This document shows positions 1 through 11,358 of a stretch of DNA of 64,000 nucleotides, one piece after another. How positions within the stretch are numbered: position 1 is the stretch's first letter; every line of letters begins with the position of its first letter. Origin of the DNA: Pseudoduganella aquatica. GTDB taxonomy: Bacteria > Pseudomonadota > Gammaproteobacteria > Burkholderiales > Burkholderiaceae_D. The stretch is from positions 62,001-126,000 of the forward strand of contig NZ_WWCU01000008.1 of the NCBI RefSeq assembly GCF_009857595.1. Direction: 5' to 3'. The notes beneath the pieces were generated by a model. That model saw nothing but the letters and a program-made list of their open reading frames with translations, did not search any database and was not told the origin of the DNA. The translations under genes and the position numbers were made by a program.

Positions 1-959
1 TGATGCAGCTCGGCACCAACCTGGGCCTGCCGCTGCCCGCCATCGACGCCAGCACCGGCCTGAAAACCTCGGCCTTCACCTTGAAGGACTTCATCAGCCA
101 CGTCGTGCCCAAGTCGCCCATCGAAGCGATGGCCAACAACGAGATCCTGCAGGTGCTGGTGTTCTCCATCTTCTTCGGCTCCGCACTGGGTGCGCTTGGC
201 GAGTCCGGCAAGCGCCTGCTGGGCGTGGTCGACGAGCTGGCCCAGGTGATGCTGCGCATTACCGGCGCCATCATGAACATGGCGCCGCTGGCCGTGTTCG
301 CCGCCATGGCCTCGGTGGTCACCACCAACGGCCTCGGCATCCTGGCCACGTTCGCCAAATTCATGGGCGGCTTCTACCTGGGCCTATTCTGCCTGTGGGC
401 CTTGCTGATCGCGGCCGGTTTCGCCGTGCTGGGGCCGCGCGTGCTGCGCCTGGTCGGCCTGATCCGCGAGCCCTTCCTGCTGGCCTTCTCCACCGCCAGC
501 TCCGAGGCGGCCTACCCGAAACTGCTGGTGGCGCTGGATAAATTCGGCGTGCAGCGCCGCATCTCCAGCTTCGTGCTGCCGATGGGCTACTCCTTCAATC
601 TGGACGGCTCGATGATGTACTGCACCTTCGCCGTGCTGTTCATCGCCCAGGCCTACGGCATCGACCTGTCGCTCGGCACCCAGATCACCATGCTGCTGCT
701 GTTGATGCTGACCTCGAAAGGCATGGCCGGCGTGCCGCGCGCTTCGCTGGTGGTGATCGCCGCCACGCTGACCCAGTTCCACATTCCCGAGGCCGGCTTG
801 CTGCTGCTGATGGGCGTGGACCAGTTCCTCGACATGGGCCGCTCGGCCACCAACGCGGTGGGCAACGCCATCGCCACCGCCGTGGTCGCCAAGTGGGAAG
901 GCGCGCTGGGCGAGGAAGAAGAACAAAACGGCGAACACGCTTACGCGCGCGCCGCATAA
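1..959 (+). CDS. Dicarboxylate/amino acid:cation symporter, C-terminal part (5' end outside window)
   Basis: Inner-membrane secondary transporter of the DctA/GltP (DAACS) family, which imports C4-dicarboxylates or acidic amino acids with cations. About 318 residues are visible; the family is usually near 430, so roughly the first 110 residues lie left of the window and the ATG at position 3 is not the true start. Hallmarks are the serine-rich reentrant loop FSTASSEAAYPK, the PMGYSFNLDGSMMY motif of transmembrane segment 7, and the late VDQFLDMGRSATNAVGN motif that forms the substrate and cation site. Only 23 bases separate it from the porin gene, so the two are probably co-transcribed. The dctBD pair downstream suggests a C4-dicarboxylate substrate, but that is inference from position. 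Confidence 0.9.
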   Translation, partial: MQLGTNLGLPLPAIDASTGLKTSAFTLKDFISHVVPKSPIEAMANNEILQVLVFSIFFGSALGALGESGKRLLGVVDELAQVMLRITGAIMNMAPLAVFAAMASVVTTNGLGILATFAKFMGGFYLGLFCLWALLIAAGFAVLGPRVLRLVGLIREPFLLAFSTASSEAAYPKLLVALDKFGVQRRISSFVLPMGYSFNLDGSMMYCTFAVLFIAQAYGIDLSLGTQITMLLLLMLTSKGMAGVPRASLVVIAATLTQFHIPEAGLLLLMGVDQFLDMGRSATNAVGNAIATAVVAKWEGALGEEEEQNGEHAYARAA

Positions 960-982
960 AAATAAATACACAAGGAGACCTG

Positions 983-2077
983 ATGAAATACGCAATAACC
1001 CCTTTGCTGGCGCTGGCCTGCTGCGCCGCGCAAGCGCAGTCCGCCGTGAAAATCTACGGCGTGGCGGACGCCGGCCTGGTGTTCGAACGCGGCGGCCCCG
1101 CCGGCGGCACCAGCTATGTAAGCAGCGGCGTGGCCTCCGGCTCGCGCCTCGGCTTCAAGGGCACGGAAGACCTGGGCGGCGGCATGTCGGCCGGCTTCGT
1201 GCTCGAAAGCGGCATCAGCATCGACAGCGGCGCCTCCGGCCAGGGCGGGCTGACCTTCGGGCGCCAGTCCTTCGTGTCGCTGGGCGGCGCGCTCGGCACG
1301 CTGAGCGCGGGCCGCCAATACTCGCCCTACTTCAAAGCCCTGCGCGACATTGCCGATCCCTTCAGCGACGGCCTGGCCGGCCAGGCCGCCAACCTGATGG
1401 CGCCCAACCGCCGCATGGACAACTCGCTGGTCTACGCCTCGCCCAAGCTGGCGGGCTGGTCCACCGACCTGGCCTACAGCGCAGGCGAAGTGGCGGGCGA
1501 CAGCACCCGCAAGCGCGCGCTGAGCGGCGCCGTCAATTTCGCGGCGGGGCCGCTGGCGCTGGTGCTGTCGCACTACCGCCGCGAGGACGCCGCCGCCAGT
1601 CTGCACGCGCGCAACAGCCTGCTGGCCGCGCGCTACACGCTGGGCGCCTACCAGCTGCACGCCGCCTACGCCGTCAACCGCGGCATGGGCACCGTGGGCG
1701 GCGGCGGTACGCTGGCCTTCACGGCGGGCGGAACCGGTGCTGCCGTCGGCACGCTGGCGGCCGGAGGCGCCATCGCCAGCGGCCCTGTGGGCGCGCCGGG
1801 CGCGGCCAGCCGCGACATCGTGCTGGGCCTGTGCGCCACCTTCGGCCCGCACCGCTACGCCGCGTCGGTGGTGCAGCACCTGGACCGCAGCCCGGCCAAC
1901 AAGGACGCGCGCCAGTTCGGCGTGGGCTATCTGTACGGCCTGTCCAAGCGCACCGACCTGTACGCCGCATACGGCCGGGTCAGCAACAGCAACGGCGCCA
2001 CCTTCACCATCGGCAACGCCACCGACGACGGCAAGGGGCACAGCGCAATCAATCTCGGCCTGCGCCACCTGCTGTAA
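983..2077 (+). CDS. Gram-negative outer-membrane porin (Porin_4 / OmpC-like)
   Basis: A 364-residue trimeric-porin homologue for passive uptake across the outer membrane. An AAGGAG Shine-Dalgarno sequence at 973-978 fixes the ATG at 983. The N-terminus is a signal peptide (cleavage near AQA-QSA, residue 18), followed by the typical opening strand VKIYGVADAGLVFERGG and a GSRLGFKGTEDLGGG segment, both standard for betaproteobacterial general porins. The FGRQSFVSLGG and AGRQYSPYF motifs around residues 92-115 are also typical. The protein ends in GLRHLL; these porins normally end in Phe, the residue recognised by the BAM complex, so the terminal Leu is unusual. Its place directly behind the symporter suggests it supplies the same substrate across the outer membrane. 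Confidence 0.93.
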   Translation: MKYAITPLLALACCAAQAQSAVKIYGVADAGLVFERGGPAGGTSYVSSGVASGSRLGFKGTEDLGGGMSAGFVLESGISIDSGASGQGGLTFGRQSFVSLGGALGTLSAGRQYSPYFKALRDIADPFSDGLAGQAANLMAPNRRMDNSLVYASPKLAGWSTDLAYSAGEVAGDSTRKRALSGAVNFAAGPLALVLSHYRREDAAASLHARNSLLAARYTLGAYQLHAAYAVNRGMGTVGGGGTLAFTAGGTGAAVGTLAAGGAIASGPVGAPGAASRDIVLGLCATFGPHRYAASVVQHLDRSPANKDARQFGVGYLYGLSKRTDLYAAYGRVSNSNGATFTIGNATDDGKGHSAINLGLRHLL

Positions 2078-2112
2078 AAGCATTGCGCGCGCGCAGTTTG
2101 CTATAGTTGCCC

Positions 2113-3977
2113 ATGATGCCAGCCCAGTCCTCCGCCCCCGCAACGCCCCAGGCGCAGCCGCGCCGGCCGCAGCACGTCCGCACGGTCTGGGGCCTGGTGC
2201 TGCTGGCGGGGCTGGCCCTGCCCTATCTGGCCTATTGGTGGGTGAACCTGGTCACCACCGAGCGCCTGCGCGCAGCCGGTGCGCAGCGGCTGGAGGTGTA
2301 CGCCACCAGCCTGGAAAACCTGCTCGACAAATACGACCTGGTGCCGCGCATGCTGGAGCTGGACAAGGACGTGCTGGGCTTGCTGGAAAAGCCCGGCGAC
2401 GAGGACTTGCGCAACAACGTCAATGAATACCTGGAAGGCTTGAACCAGAAGGCCGGCTCCAGCAATATCTACATCGTCAACCTGCAGGGCCGCACGCAAG
2501 CGGCCAGCAACTGGCGCCAGAAGGACAGCTTCGTCGGCGACGACGTCAACTTCCGGCCCTACATCCGCAACGCCCTGCGCGGGCATCCCGGCGGCTTCTA
2601 CGGCGTGGGCACCACCAGCCTGGAGCCGGGCTACTTCTACGCGCACGGCATCTACAAGAACGGCCGCATGCTGGGCGTGGCCGCCATCAAGGTCAGCATC
2701 GAGAGCCAGCAGCTAAGCTGGGCGCAAGGCGCGGACAAGGTGATGCTGGTGGACAGCAACGGCGTCATCTTCCTCACCTCCGCCTCGGCCTGGAAATTCA
2801 AGACCCTGCAGCCGCTGGCGGCCAGCGTGCGCGCCGAACTGGAGCAGACCCGCCAGTACCACGAACAGGCGCTGCCCCCGCTGACGCTGGCGCACGACGA
2901 AGCGCTGGCCAACGGCACCCGATTGCTCGCCATCCGCGACGGCAACGCCGGCCTGGCCGCGGCCCCGCCGCGCATGCTGGCGCAAACCCGCTCGCTGGCG
3001 CCGCGCGACTGGACCTTCATCTACCTGTCGGACCTGAACGCGGCGCGCGCCAACGCCCGCGTGGCCTTCCTGTTCACGCTACTGGCTTACGGCTTCCTGG
3101 TGCTGCTGTTCCTGTTCTGGCGCCAGCGCCTGCGCGCCAAGGAAGACCTGCAGCACGCCTACGACGGCCTGGAGCGCATGGTGGACGAGCGCACCGCCAG
3201 CCTGGCGCGCATGGCGCAGGACCTGAGCAAGGAAGTGGACGTGCGGCGCCAGGCCGAGCAGCAGCTGCACATCACGCAGAACGAGCTGTTCCAGGCCGGG
3301 AAAATGGCCGTGCTGGGGCAGATGTCGGCCAGCATCACGCACGAGCTGAACCAGCCGCTGACGGCGCTGCGCACCATGTCCGACAACGCCGTGCTGCTGT
3401 TCGAGCGCGGCCGCATGGACGACGTGCGCAGCAACCTGAAAACCATCTCCCAGGTGGTGGCGCGCATGGGCACCATCACCGGCAAGCTGAAAAGCTTTGC
3501 CCGCAAGTCGAATGCGGAGCTGGCGGCGGTGTCCATCCACACCTCGATCTCCAACGCCCTGGTGCTGGTGGAGCGCCGCCTGCAGCTCGACAAGGTGAGC
3601 TTCCAGCTGCATATCGACCAGGCCGACATCTACGCGCTGTGCGACAGCAACCGGCTCGAGCAGGTGCTGCTGAACCTGATGACCAACGCGCTCGACTCCA
3701 TGGCGGGCAGCCCGGTGCGCGAGCTGCGCGTGGACGTCAACAGCACGCCGCAGCGCGTGTTCATCCGCGTGGCCGACAGCGGCCCCGGCCTGAGCGACGA
3801 AGCGCGCACGCGCCTGTTCGAGCCCTTCTACACCTCCAAGCCGCAAGGCGAAGGACTGGGCCTGGGGCTGGCCATTTCGGAACAAATCATCCGCGACTTC
3901 GGCGGCAGCCTGCAAGCGGAACAGGCCAGTGCCGGCGCCTGCTTCGTGATCGAACTCAAAGCGGCACAGGAGACGTG

Positions 3978-3978
<1 letters not shown>
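2113..3978 (+). CDS. dctB: DctB-like sensor histidine kinase
   Basis: Membrane sensor kinase of about 621 residues that detects C4-dicarboxylates in the periplasm and phosphorylates DctD. Transmembrane segments lie near residues 20-42 and 315-336, enclosing a double-Cache (PDC) sensor region of roughly 270 residues. A coiled coil follows, then a HisKA domain with the phospho-accepting His at about 410 (SASITHELNQPLTALR) and a HATPase_c domain with N box NRLEQVLLNLMTNALD, G1 box ADSGPGLS and G2 box GEGLGLGLAIS. The start is uncertain: ATG 2113, ATG 2116 and TTG 2107 are all possible and no strong ribosome-binding site is visible. The stop overlaps the dctD start (TGATG), indicating translational coupling. 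Confidence 0.9.
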
Positions 3979-5312
<1,334 letters not shown>

Positions 5313-5328
5313 CGGTTTTGGCGGCGCC

Positions 5329-5377
5329 GGCGGGTTACGCGGTTCGCGCTCGGCGCGCCCCGCTAACCCGCCCTACG
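5329..5377 (-). repeat. REP-like palindromic element (GTAG family)
   Basis: On the minus strand the sequence reads GTAGGGCGGGTTAGCG, a loop of about 20 bases, then CGCGTAACCCGCC. The GGCGGGTTA and TAACCCGCC arms pair and GTAG sits at the foot of the stem. The same arms and GTAG head recur twice in the gap at 46406-46505. A GTAG or GGAG tetranucleotide beside an imperfect palindrome is the known signature of REP sequences associated with RAYT transposases. It lies in the gap between the convergent dctD and pnp genes. Confidence 0.6.
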
Positions 5378-5488
5378 GGAAGAATTCCTGCGATTGAATT
5401 TGTTTGCGATATCCTGGTCGTATAGCGTTCCCATGACGGCCTCCTGTTGGAGGAGTCAAGCAAGCACCGCCTTGGTTCCGTAAGGACG

Positions 5489-5522
5489 TAAAAAAGCCGC
5501 CAGGGCTTGCGCGCTGGCGGCT
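5489..5522 (-). terminator. Rho-independent terminator of pnp
   Basis: Eight-base perfect stem (GCCGCCAG at 5496-5503 with CTGGCGGC at 5514-5521), a ten-base loop, and six A residues at 5490-5495 that become a T-run on the minus strand. It lies 17 bases downstream of the pnp stop codon and faces in the right direction. Confidence 0.88.
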
Positions 5523-5538
5523 CTTTAAGCGGCGAAGA

Positions 5539-7665
5539 TTACTGCGCGGCGGCTGGCGCTGCGCCTTCTTCGGCGGCTGCTTTCATCGACAGCTTCAGGC
5601 GGCCGCGGTCGTCGGTTTCCAGAACCTTGACGCGCACTTGCTGGCCTTCTTTCAGGTAGTCGGCAACGGCGTTCACGCGCTCGTTGGCGATCTGCGAGAT
5701 GTGCAGCAGGCCGTCTTTGCCTGGCATGACCTGGACGATGGCGCCGAAGTCCAGCAGCTTCAGCACGGTGCCGTCGTAGGTCTTGCCCACTTCGACCGAC
5801 GCGGTCAGCTCTTCGATGCGGCGCTTGGCTTCCTGGCCGGCAGCAGCGTCAACGGAAGCGATGGTGACCACGCCTTCGTCGCTGATGTCGATCTGGGTGC
5901 CGGTCTCTTCGGTCAGCGCGCGAATGACTGCGCCGCCTTTACCGATCACGTCACGGATCTTCTCCGGGTTGATCTTGATGGTGATCAGGCGCGGTGCGAA
6001 ATCGGACAGTTCCGTTTTCACGTGCGGCATGGCTTTCTGCATTTCACCCAGGATGTGCTCGCGGCCTTCTTTGGCTTGCGCCAGCGCCACTTGCATGATT
6101 TCCTTGGTGATGCCCTGGATCTTGATGTCCATCTGCAGCGCGGTAATGCCATTGGCGGTACCGGCTACTTTGAAGTCCATGTCGCCCAGGTGGTCTTCAT
6201 CGCCCAGGATGTCGGACAGCACGGCGAAACGGCCGCCTTCCTTGATCAGGCCCATGGCGATACCGGCCACGTGTGCTTTCATCGGCACGCCGGCGTCCAT
6301 CAGTGCCAGGCAGCCGCCGCAGACGGAAGCCATCGACGAGGAACCGTTCGATTCGGTGATTTCCGATACCAGGCGCACCGAGTAGCTGAACTCGTCAGCT
6401 GCCGGCAGCGCGGCGATCAGCGCGCGCTTGGCCAGGCGGCCGTGGCCCACTTCGCGGCGCTTCGGCGTACCGACGCGGCCGGTTTCGCCGGTGGCGAACG
6501 GAGGCATGTTGTAGTGCAGCATGAAGTCGTCGGTGTACTCGCCCATCAGCGCGTCGATCTTCTGCGAATCGCGGGCGGTGCCCAGGGTCGCTACGACCAG
6601 CGCCTGGGTTTCGCCGCGGGTGAACAGGGCCGAACCGTGGGTGCGCGGCAGAACCGAGGTGCGGATCGAAATCGGACGCACGGTGCGGGTGTCGCGGCCG
6701 TCGATACGTGGCTCGCCTTCCAGGATCTGCGAACGCACGACCTTGGCTTCCATGTCGAACAGGATGTTGCCCACGTCCACGCCGTTTGGCGCTTCGGCGC
6801 CGTTGGCGGCAGCGTCGGCTGCCAGGTCGGCTACGACTTCGGCGGACATGGCGCGCAGCTTGTCGGTACGGGCTTGCTTGTCTTTGGTCTGGTAGGCTTC
6901 GCGGATTTTCGACTCGGCGAACTGCGCCACTTTGGCGATCAGCGCTTCGTTCTTCGGCGCCGGCGCCCACTGCATTTCAGGCTTGCCGCCGTCGCGCACC
7001 AGGTCGTGGATCGCGTCGATGACTGCTTTCATTTCGGTGTGGCCGAAGACGACCGCGCCCAGCATGATTTCTTCGGACAGCTGCTTGGCTTCCGATTCCA
7101 CCATCAGCACGGCGGTTTCGGTACCGGCCACAACCAGATCCATCTGCGAGGTTTTCAGCTGGGTGGTGGTCGGGTTCAGGATGTACTGGCCGTTGGCGTA
7201 ACCCACGCGGGCGGCGCCGATCGGGCCGTTGAACGGCAGGCCGGCCACGCACAGGGCGGCCGAGGCGCCGATCATCGAGGCGATGTCAGGATCGATTTCC
7301 GGGTTGACCGACAGCACGTGAATGATCACTTGCACTTCGTTCATGTAGCCTTCCGGGAACAGAGGGCGGATAGGACGGTCGATCAGGCGGGACGTCAGCG
7401 TTTCTTTTTCGGAAGGACGGCCTTCGCGCTTGAAGAAACCGCCAGGGATTTTACCGGCCGCGTAGGTCTTTTCGAGGTAGTCAACGGTCAGCGGGAAGAA
7501 GTCCTGGCCAGGCTTGGCTTCTTTGCGCGCCACGACGGTTGCCAGCACGACGGTGTCTTCGATCGACACCATCACCGCGCCGGATGCCTGGCGAGCGATC
7601 TCGCCGGTTTCCAGGGTCACGGTGTGTTGGCCGTACTGGAAGGTTTTCGTAACTTTGTTAAACAT
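5539..7665 (-). CDS. pnp: Polyribonucleotide nucleotidyltransferase (PNPase)
   Basis: Cytoplasmic 3'-5' phosphorolytic exoribonuclease, a degradosome component that releases nucleoside diphosphates from mRNA. At 708 residues it has the full family length: two RNase PH domains (the second with the [14 protein letters not shown] motif and the [12 protein letters not shown] catalytic segment), a KH domain near 555-615 containing [13 protein letters not shown], and an S1 domain near 625-690 ([18 protein letters not shown]). The C-terminus ends in an Ala-rich tail. It lies 198 bases downstream of rpsO in the classic rpsO-pnp order, with an internal hairpin between the genes. In enterobacteria PNPase autoregulates through its leader after RNase III cleavage; whether that applies here is not known. 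Confidence 0.98.
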   Translation of the reverse strand: MFNKVTKTFQYGQHTVTLETGEIARQASGAVMVSIEDTVVLATVVARKEAKPGQDFFPLTVDYLEKTYAAGKIPGGFFKREGRPSEKETLTSRLIDRPIRPLFPEGYMNEVQVIIHVLSVNPEIDPDIASMIGASAALCVAGLPFNGPIGAARVGYANGQYILNPTTTQLKTSQMDLVVAGTETAVLMVESEAKQLSEEIMLGAVVFGHTEMKAVIDAIHDLVRDGGKPEMQWAPAPKNEALIAKVAQFAESKIREAYQTKDKQARTDKLRAMSAEVVADLAADAAANGAEAPNGVDVGNILFDMEAKVVRSQILEGEPRIDGRDTRTVRPISIRTSVLPRTHGSALFTRGETQALVVATLGTARDSQKIDALMGEYTDDFMLHYNMPPFATGETGRVGTPKRREVGHGRLAKRALIAALPAADEFSYSVRLVSEITESNGSSSMASVCGGCLALMDAGVPMKAHVAGIAMGLIKEGGRFAVLSDILGDEDHLGDMDFKVAGTANGITALQMDIKIQGITKEIMQVALAQAKEGREHILGEMQKAMPHVKTELSDFAPRLITIKINPEKIRDVIGKGGAVIRALTEETGTQIDISDEGVVTIASVDAAAGQEAKRRIEELTASVEVGKTYDGTVLKLLDFGAIVQVMPGKDGLLHISQIANERVNAVADYLKEGQQVRVKVLETDDRGRLKLSMKAAAEEGAAPAAAQ

Positions 7666-7800
7666 GGGTAATCCCTTTCTATTTGCCGACAGATTTTCAG
7701 GAGCTGTCGTTCACCTCACCACAGACAGCGGCCGGGGCCGCCGCCTTTACTACTTTTGCTACAGGTATTGCCGGATTGCCCTATTTCCACCGCTCAGAAT

Positions 7801-7840
7801 GACAAAATGCCCGCGGCAGAGAACTGACGCAGGCATTTCG
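7801..7840 (-). terminator. Hairpin between rpsO and pnp (partial terminator or processing site)
   Basis: On the minus strand a ten-base stem AATGCCTGCG / CGCGGGCATT (plus-strand arms 7828-7837 and 7806-7815, one G-U pair) with a twelve-base loop is followed by TTTG. It lies 24 bases after the rpsO stop. The position matches the attenuating terminator between rpsO and pnp in enterobacteria; the short T-run suggests partial read-through. Confidence 0.65.
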
Positions 7841-7863
7841 GCTCAAGCCGGGACGTACAAAGA

Positions 7864-8133
7864 TTACTTACGCAGACCCAGTTTAGCGATCAGATCGCGG
7901 TAACGGGTTGCATCTTTGTTCTTCAGGTAGGACAGCAGCGATTTACGACGGTTAACCATCATGATCAGGCCACGACGGCTGTGGTGATCTTTGCTGTGGG
8001 CTTTGAAGTGACCGTTCAGTTCGTTGATGCGTGCGGTCAGCAGCGCAACTTGAACTTCTGGGGAGCCGGTGTCGTTCTGGCCACGTGCGTTGTCCGCGAT
8101 GATCGCGGCTTTGTTGATGTTTTCTACGGTCAT
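7864..8133 (-). CDS. rpsO: 30S ribosomal protein S15
   Basis: Primary 16S rRNA-binding protein of the small subunit platform, 89 residues, the normal length. The start is [18 protein letters not shown]; an in-frame ATG five codons upstream would add MKGNI but falls at the Shine-Dalgarno region, so the internal ATG at 8133 is preferred. Diagnostic segments are [15 protein letters not shown], [19 protein letters not shown] residues ([20 protein letters not shown]) and [20 protein letters not shown]. It heads the rpsO-pnp transcription unit. Confidence 0.98.
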   Translation of the reverse strand: MTVENINKAAIIADNARGQNDTGSPEVQVALLTARINELNGHFKAHSKDHHSRRGLIMMVNRRKSLLSYLKNKDATRYRDLIAKLGLRK

Positions 8134-8224
8134 GATATTACCTTTCACATGCGGTATGCGGAGTCTGAACCCTGCGCACCGTGAGTACGATTAAAAATAT
8201 ACTGATCCAAAGACCAGACCCGCG

Positions 8225-8256
8225 AGTATAACGGAATACACCACGGATGGCTAGAA
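8225..8256 (-). promoter_or_regulatory. Possible rpsO promoter -10 element
   Basis: The minus strand contains TATACT (plus 8225-8230), a five-of-six match to the sigma-70 -10 consensus, about 92 bases upstream of the rpsO start. The hexamer 17 bases further upstream (TAGCCA) is a weak -35, so only the -10 is convincing. A second AT-rich stretch, TATATTTTTAATC, lies nearer the gene. Confidence 0.3.
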
Positions 8257-8290
8257 TTACCCGTAGACGGAGAGCGCGAGGGTTGCAACC

Positions 8291-8785
8291 ATGAGAAAAA
8301 TGATCACAACGGCAATATTGCCACTGCTATTGGCGGCCTGCGCCGGCCCGGGCGGCACGCCGCCGGCCCTCGGCGAGCGCCTGGACGCCGTCAAGGCCAG
8401 GCTGGGCCAGCCCGGCGCCAGCTACCAGCTGGGCGGCGACACGTTGCTCGAATACACCACCCAGCCCTTCGGCCAATACGCCTACATGGCCCGCTTCGGG
8501 CCGGACGGCGCGCTGAAATCCTACGAGCAGGTGCTGACGGACGAAAAATTCGCCACCCTCACAGTGGGCATCGCCACCCGCGACGACGTGCTGCGCACCA
8601 TAGGCCACCCGGCCGAGACCAGCTACCTGGCGCTGCGCGACCTCACGGTCTGGTCCTACCGCTACAAGCAGTCAGGCGTGTGGAACTCCATGATGCACGT
8701 GCATTTCGACCAGGCCGGCATCGTGCGCGAAATGATGGCCGGGCCGGACCCGGCCTACGACGACAAGCCGCGCTTCTTCCGCTAG
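8291..8785 (+). CDS. Small outer-membrane lipoprotein, BamE/SmpA-like repeats
   Basis: A 164-residue exported protein. The N-terminus MRKMITTAILPLLLAACAGPGG is a lipoprotein signal with lipobox LLAAC, Cys17 being the likely lipidated residue; the next residue is Ala, so no Asp retention signal and outer-membrane sorting is expected. The mature part contains two related segments, each running from a turn motif through a short helix to a strand (LDAVKARLGQPGASYQLGGDTLLEYTTQ and TRDDVLRTIGHPAETSYLALRDLTVWSY, here quoted only in outline), resembling the BamE/SmpA_OmlA fold. No partner gene is adjacent. Function unknown. Confidence 0.75.
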   Translation: MRKMITTAILPLLLAACAGPGGTPPALGERLDAVKARLGQPGASYQLGGDTLLEYTTQPFGQYAYMARFGPDGALKSYEQVLTDEKFATLTVGIATRDDVLRTIGHPAETSYLALRDLTVWSYRYKQSGVWNSMMHVHFDQAGIVREMMAGPDPAYDDKPRFFR

Positions 8786-8789
8786 CCCT

Positions 8790-8816
8790 GGGGTCTGACC
8801 CGGCGGGTCAGACCCC
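8790..8816. terminator. Perfect 12-bp hairpin between convergent genes
   Basis: GGGGTCTGACCC (8790-8801) and GGGTCAGACCCC (8805-8816) form a perfect stem with a three-base loop. It fills the 35-base gap between the lipoprotein gene and the end of leuA and could end transcription from both sides, but neither strand has a T-run, so it may be a repeat element or RNA 3'-end stabiliser instead. Confidence 0.5.
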
Positions 8817-8820
8817 GACC

Positions 8821-10368
8821 TCACTCGGTTTGCGGGTTGACGCGCTCGATCTTGGAATGCAGCTTGTTCAGGCCGGACAAGTAGGCCTTGGCCGAGGCCA
8901 CCACGATGTCCGGATCCGAGCCGACGCCGTTGACGATGCGCCCGGCGTTCGACAGCCGCATCGTCACCTCCCCCTGCGACTGGGTGCCGGTGCTGATGGC
9001 GTTAATCGAGAACAGCACCAGCTCGGCCCCGCTCCTGGCCTGGCATTCGATGGCGTTGACCATGGCGTCCACCGGGCCGTCGCCCTCCCCGTCGCAGCTG
9101 TATTCCTTGCCGCCCATGGAGAACACTACCTTGGCGGTAGGCGTTTCGCCGGTCTCGGAGCGCTGCGCCAGCGACACGAAGCGGTAGTACTCGTTCTCCT
9201 GCGCCGTTTCCTCGTCCGACACCAGGGCCATGATGTCCTCGTCGAAGATTTCGGCCTTGCGGTCCGCCAGCTCCTTGAAGCGGCCGAAGGCGGCGTTCAC
9301 TTCCGCTTCCGACTCCATTTCTATGCCCAGCTCCTGCAGGCGCTGCTTGAAGGCGTTGCGGCCGGACAGCTTGCCGAGCACGATCTTGTTGGCGGTCCAG
9401 CCCACGTCCTCGGCGCGCATGATCTCGTAGGTTTCGCGCGCTTTCAGTATGCCGTCCTGGTGGATGCCGGACGCGTGCGCGAAGGCGTTGGCGCCCACCA
9501 CCGCCTTGTTCGGCTGCACCGCGAAGCCGGTGATCTGCGACACCATCTTGGACGCGGCCACGATCTGCGTGGTGTCTATGCCCACGGTCAGGTTGTAATA
9601 GGCTTGCCGCGTGCGCAGCGCCATCACCACTTCCTCCAGCGCGGTGTTGCCGGCGCGCTCGCCCAGGCCGTTGATGGTGCACTCGATCTGCCGCGCGCCG
9701 CCTATCATCACGCCGGCCAGCGAGTTGGCCACGGCCAGTCCCAGGTCGTTGTGGCAGTGCACCGACCACACGGCCTTGTCCGAATTGGGGATGCGCTCGC
9801 GCAGGCGCTTGATGGTGGCGCCGAACATTTCCGGCACGGCGTAGCCCACCGTGTCGGGGAAGTTGATGGTGGTGGCGCCTTCGGCGATCACGCCCTCCAG
9901 CACGCGGCACAGGAAGTCTTCTTCCGAGCGGCTGCCGTCTTCCGGGCTGAATTCGATATCGTCCGTGTGCTGGCGGGCGAAGCGCACGGCCAGCTTGGCC
10001 TGTTCCAGCACCTGCGCCGGCTCCATGCGCAGCTTCATCTGCATGTGCAGCGGCGAGGTGGCGATGAAGGTGTGGATGCGCTTGCGCTCGGCGGGCGCCA
10101 GCGCTTCGGCGGCGCGGGCGATGTCGCGGTCATTGGCGCGCGACAGGGAGCAGACCGTGGAGTCGCGCACGTGCGCGGCGATGGACTTGATGGATTCGAA
10201 GTCGCCCTGCGAGGCGGCGGCGAAGCCCGCTTCGATGACGTCCACCTTCAGCCGTTCCAGCTGCTTGGCGATGCGCAGCTTCTCTTCGCGCGTCATCGAG
10301 GCGCCCGGCGATTGCTCGCCGTCGCGCAGGGTGGTGTCGAAAATAATGAGGCGGTTGCTGAGGCTCAT
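8821..10368 (-). CDS. leuA: 2-isopropylmalate synthase
   Basis: First committed enzyme of leucine synthesis: condenses acetyl-CoA with 2-oxoisovalerate. At 515 residues it has the normal bacterial type-1 length. The catalytic HMGL-like TIM barrel starts with [13 protein letters not shown] (Arg15 and Asp16 bind substrate and metal), carries the metal-binding SVHCHNDLG motif near residue 206, and is followed by the subdomain and the C-terminal LeuA allosteric dimer domain (from about residue 385) that mediates leucine feedback. It is 43 bases behind pssA and probably in the same operon. Confidence 0.97.
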   Translation of the reverse strand: MSLSNRLIIFDTTLRDGEQSPGASMTREEKLRIAKQLERLKVDVIEAGFAAASQGDFESIKSIAAHVRDSTVCSLSRANDRDIARAAEALAPAERKRIHTFIATSPLHMQMKLRMEPAQVLEQAKLAVRFARQHTDDIEFSPEDGSRSEEDFLCRVLEGVIAEGATTINFPDTVGYAVPEMFGATIKRLRERIPNSDKAVWSVHCHNDLGLAVANSLAGVMIGGARQIECTINGLGERAGNTALEEVVMALRTRQAYYNLTVGIDTTQIVAASKMVSQITGFAVQPNKAVVGANAFAHASGIHQDGILKARETYEIMRAEDVGWTANKIVLGKLSGRNAFKQRLQELGIEMESEAEVNAAFGRFKELADRKAEIFDEDIMALVSDEETAQENEYYRFVSLAQRSETGETPTAKVVFSMGGKEYSCDGEGDGPVDAMVNAIECQARSGAELVLFSINAISTGTQSQGEVTMRLSNAGRIVNGVGSDPDIVVASAKAYLSGLNKLHSKIERVNPQTE

Positions 10369-10411
10369 AACGATGTCTCCTTATGGCTAGGGTTGAACCG
10401 CCCCGTACTTG

Positions 10412-11290
10412 CTAGCGGCGTTCGCTCTCGTCCACCGGTTCGTGGCCGGTCTGCACGATGCTGACCGGCTTGCCTTTGGCCATGCGCCAGAAGAACACCG
10501 CGTAGCCGGACAGGCCGTACACGATGAACAGCGGGAACAGCACTTTGGGCGGATCGATCGACACCAGCGCGAAGAACAGTGCAATCAGGAATACGGCGAT
10601 AAAGGGCACGGACTTGCGGAAGTTCAGTTCCTTGAAGCTGTAGAACGGCACGTTGGTGACCATGGTGAGCCCCGCGAACAGCGCAATGGCGAACGAGGTC
10701 CACGACAGCTGCAGGCCGGGCACTTCCATGTCCACCATCAGCAGCACGAAGCCGCCCACGATGGCCGCCGCGGCCGGGCTGGGCAGGCCCTGGAAGAAGC
10801 GCTTGTCGACCACTTCGATATTGGTGTTGAAGCGCGCCAGGCGCAGCGCGGCGCCGGCGCAGTAGACGAAGGCGGCGATCCAGCCCAGCTTGCCCATGCC
10901 GCGCAGCGACCATTCGTAAATCACCAGCGCCGGGGCGGCGCCGAAGGACACCATGTCCGACAGGGAGTCGTACTGGGCGCCGAATTCGCTTTGGGTATTG
11001 GTCAGGCGGGCAATGCGGCCGTCCAGGCCGTCCAGCACCATGGCGATGAAAATGGCCCAGGCCGCATGCTCGAAGCGCTGGTTCATGGCCATGACGATGG
11101 CGTAGAAGCCGCAAAACAGTGCGCCCGTCGTGAACGCGTTGGGCAGCAAATAGATGCCGCGCGAACGCGGGCCGGCCACGCCGCTCTCGTTCTCGCCACG
11201 GGCCTTGCGCGCGAACCGGGCGAAACGCGAGTTCTTGGGCTTGGCCAGGGTTACGCCATTTTTAGGTCTGCGACGGGGGAAATTTGCCAT
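10412..11290 (-). CDS. pssA: CDP-diacylglycerol--serine O-phosphatidyltransferase
   Basis: Integral inner-membrane enzyme making phosphatidylserine, the precursor of phosphatidylethanolamine. The 292-residue protein has the CDP-alcohol phosphatidyltransferase signature DG-x2-GR/AR-x8-G-x3-D-x3-D in the segment DGLDGRIARLTNTQSEFGAQ followed by YDSLSD, and about eight hydrophobic segments. A basic N-terminal tail (RRRPKNGVTLAKPKNSR) precedes the first membrane helix. In related betaproteobacteria the order is commonly ilvB-ilvH-ilvC-psd-pssA-leuA; here leuA follows but psd is not next to pssA and ilvC is 7.5 kb away. Confidence 0.95.
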   Translation of the reverse strand: MANFPRRRPKNGVTLAKPKNSRFARFARKARGENESGVAGPRSRGIYLLPNAFTTGALFCGFYAIVMAMNQRFEHAAWAIFIAMVLDGLDGRIARLTNTQSEFGAQYDSLSDMVSFGAAPALVIYEWSLRGMGKLGWIAAFVYCAGAALRLARFNTNIEVVDKRFFQGLPSPAAAAIVGGFVLLMVDMEVPGLQLSWTSFAIALFAGLTMVTNVPFYSFKELNFRKSVPFIAVFLIALFFALVSIDPPKVLFPLFIVYGLSGYAVFFWRMAKGKPVSIVQTGHEPVDESERR

Positions 11291-11324
11291 TGGGTTCCAT
11301 TTCTAGTGCTGCGGTGTGTGCTTT

Positions 11325-11348
11325 TCCGGCCGCCCGGGCGGCCGGAAT
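11325..11348. repeat. 24-bp perfect palindrome upstream of pssA
   Basis: TTCCGGCCGCCC followed directly by its complement GGGCGGCCGGAA gives a perfect 24-base inverted repeat with no spacer. It lies 35 bases before the pssA start, just downstream of a TATAAT box, so it would be at the 5' end of the pssA transcript. No T-run follows on either strand, which argues against a standard terminator for the SIMPL gene. Confidence 0.7.
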
Positions 11349-11358
11349 CTCCCGCCTA

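Noticed and set aside
3..5. ATG at position 3 as the start of the symporter
   Set aside because: Family length indicates about 110 more residues before it, so it is an internal Met.
5638..7671. 677-codon plus-strand frame over pnp
   Set aside because: Antisense shadow of a certain pnp gene; composition is typical of shadow frames.
8790..8816. Standard Rho-independent terminator
   Set aside because: The stem is perfect but neither strand has a T-run; kept only as a hairpin of uncertain role.
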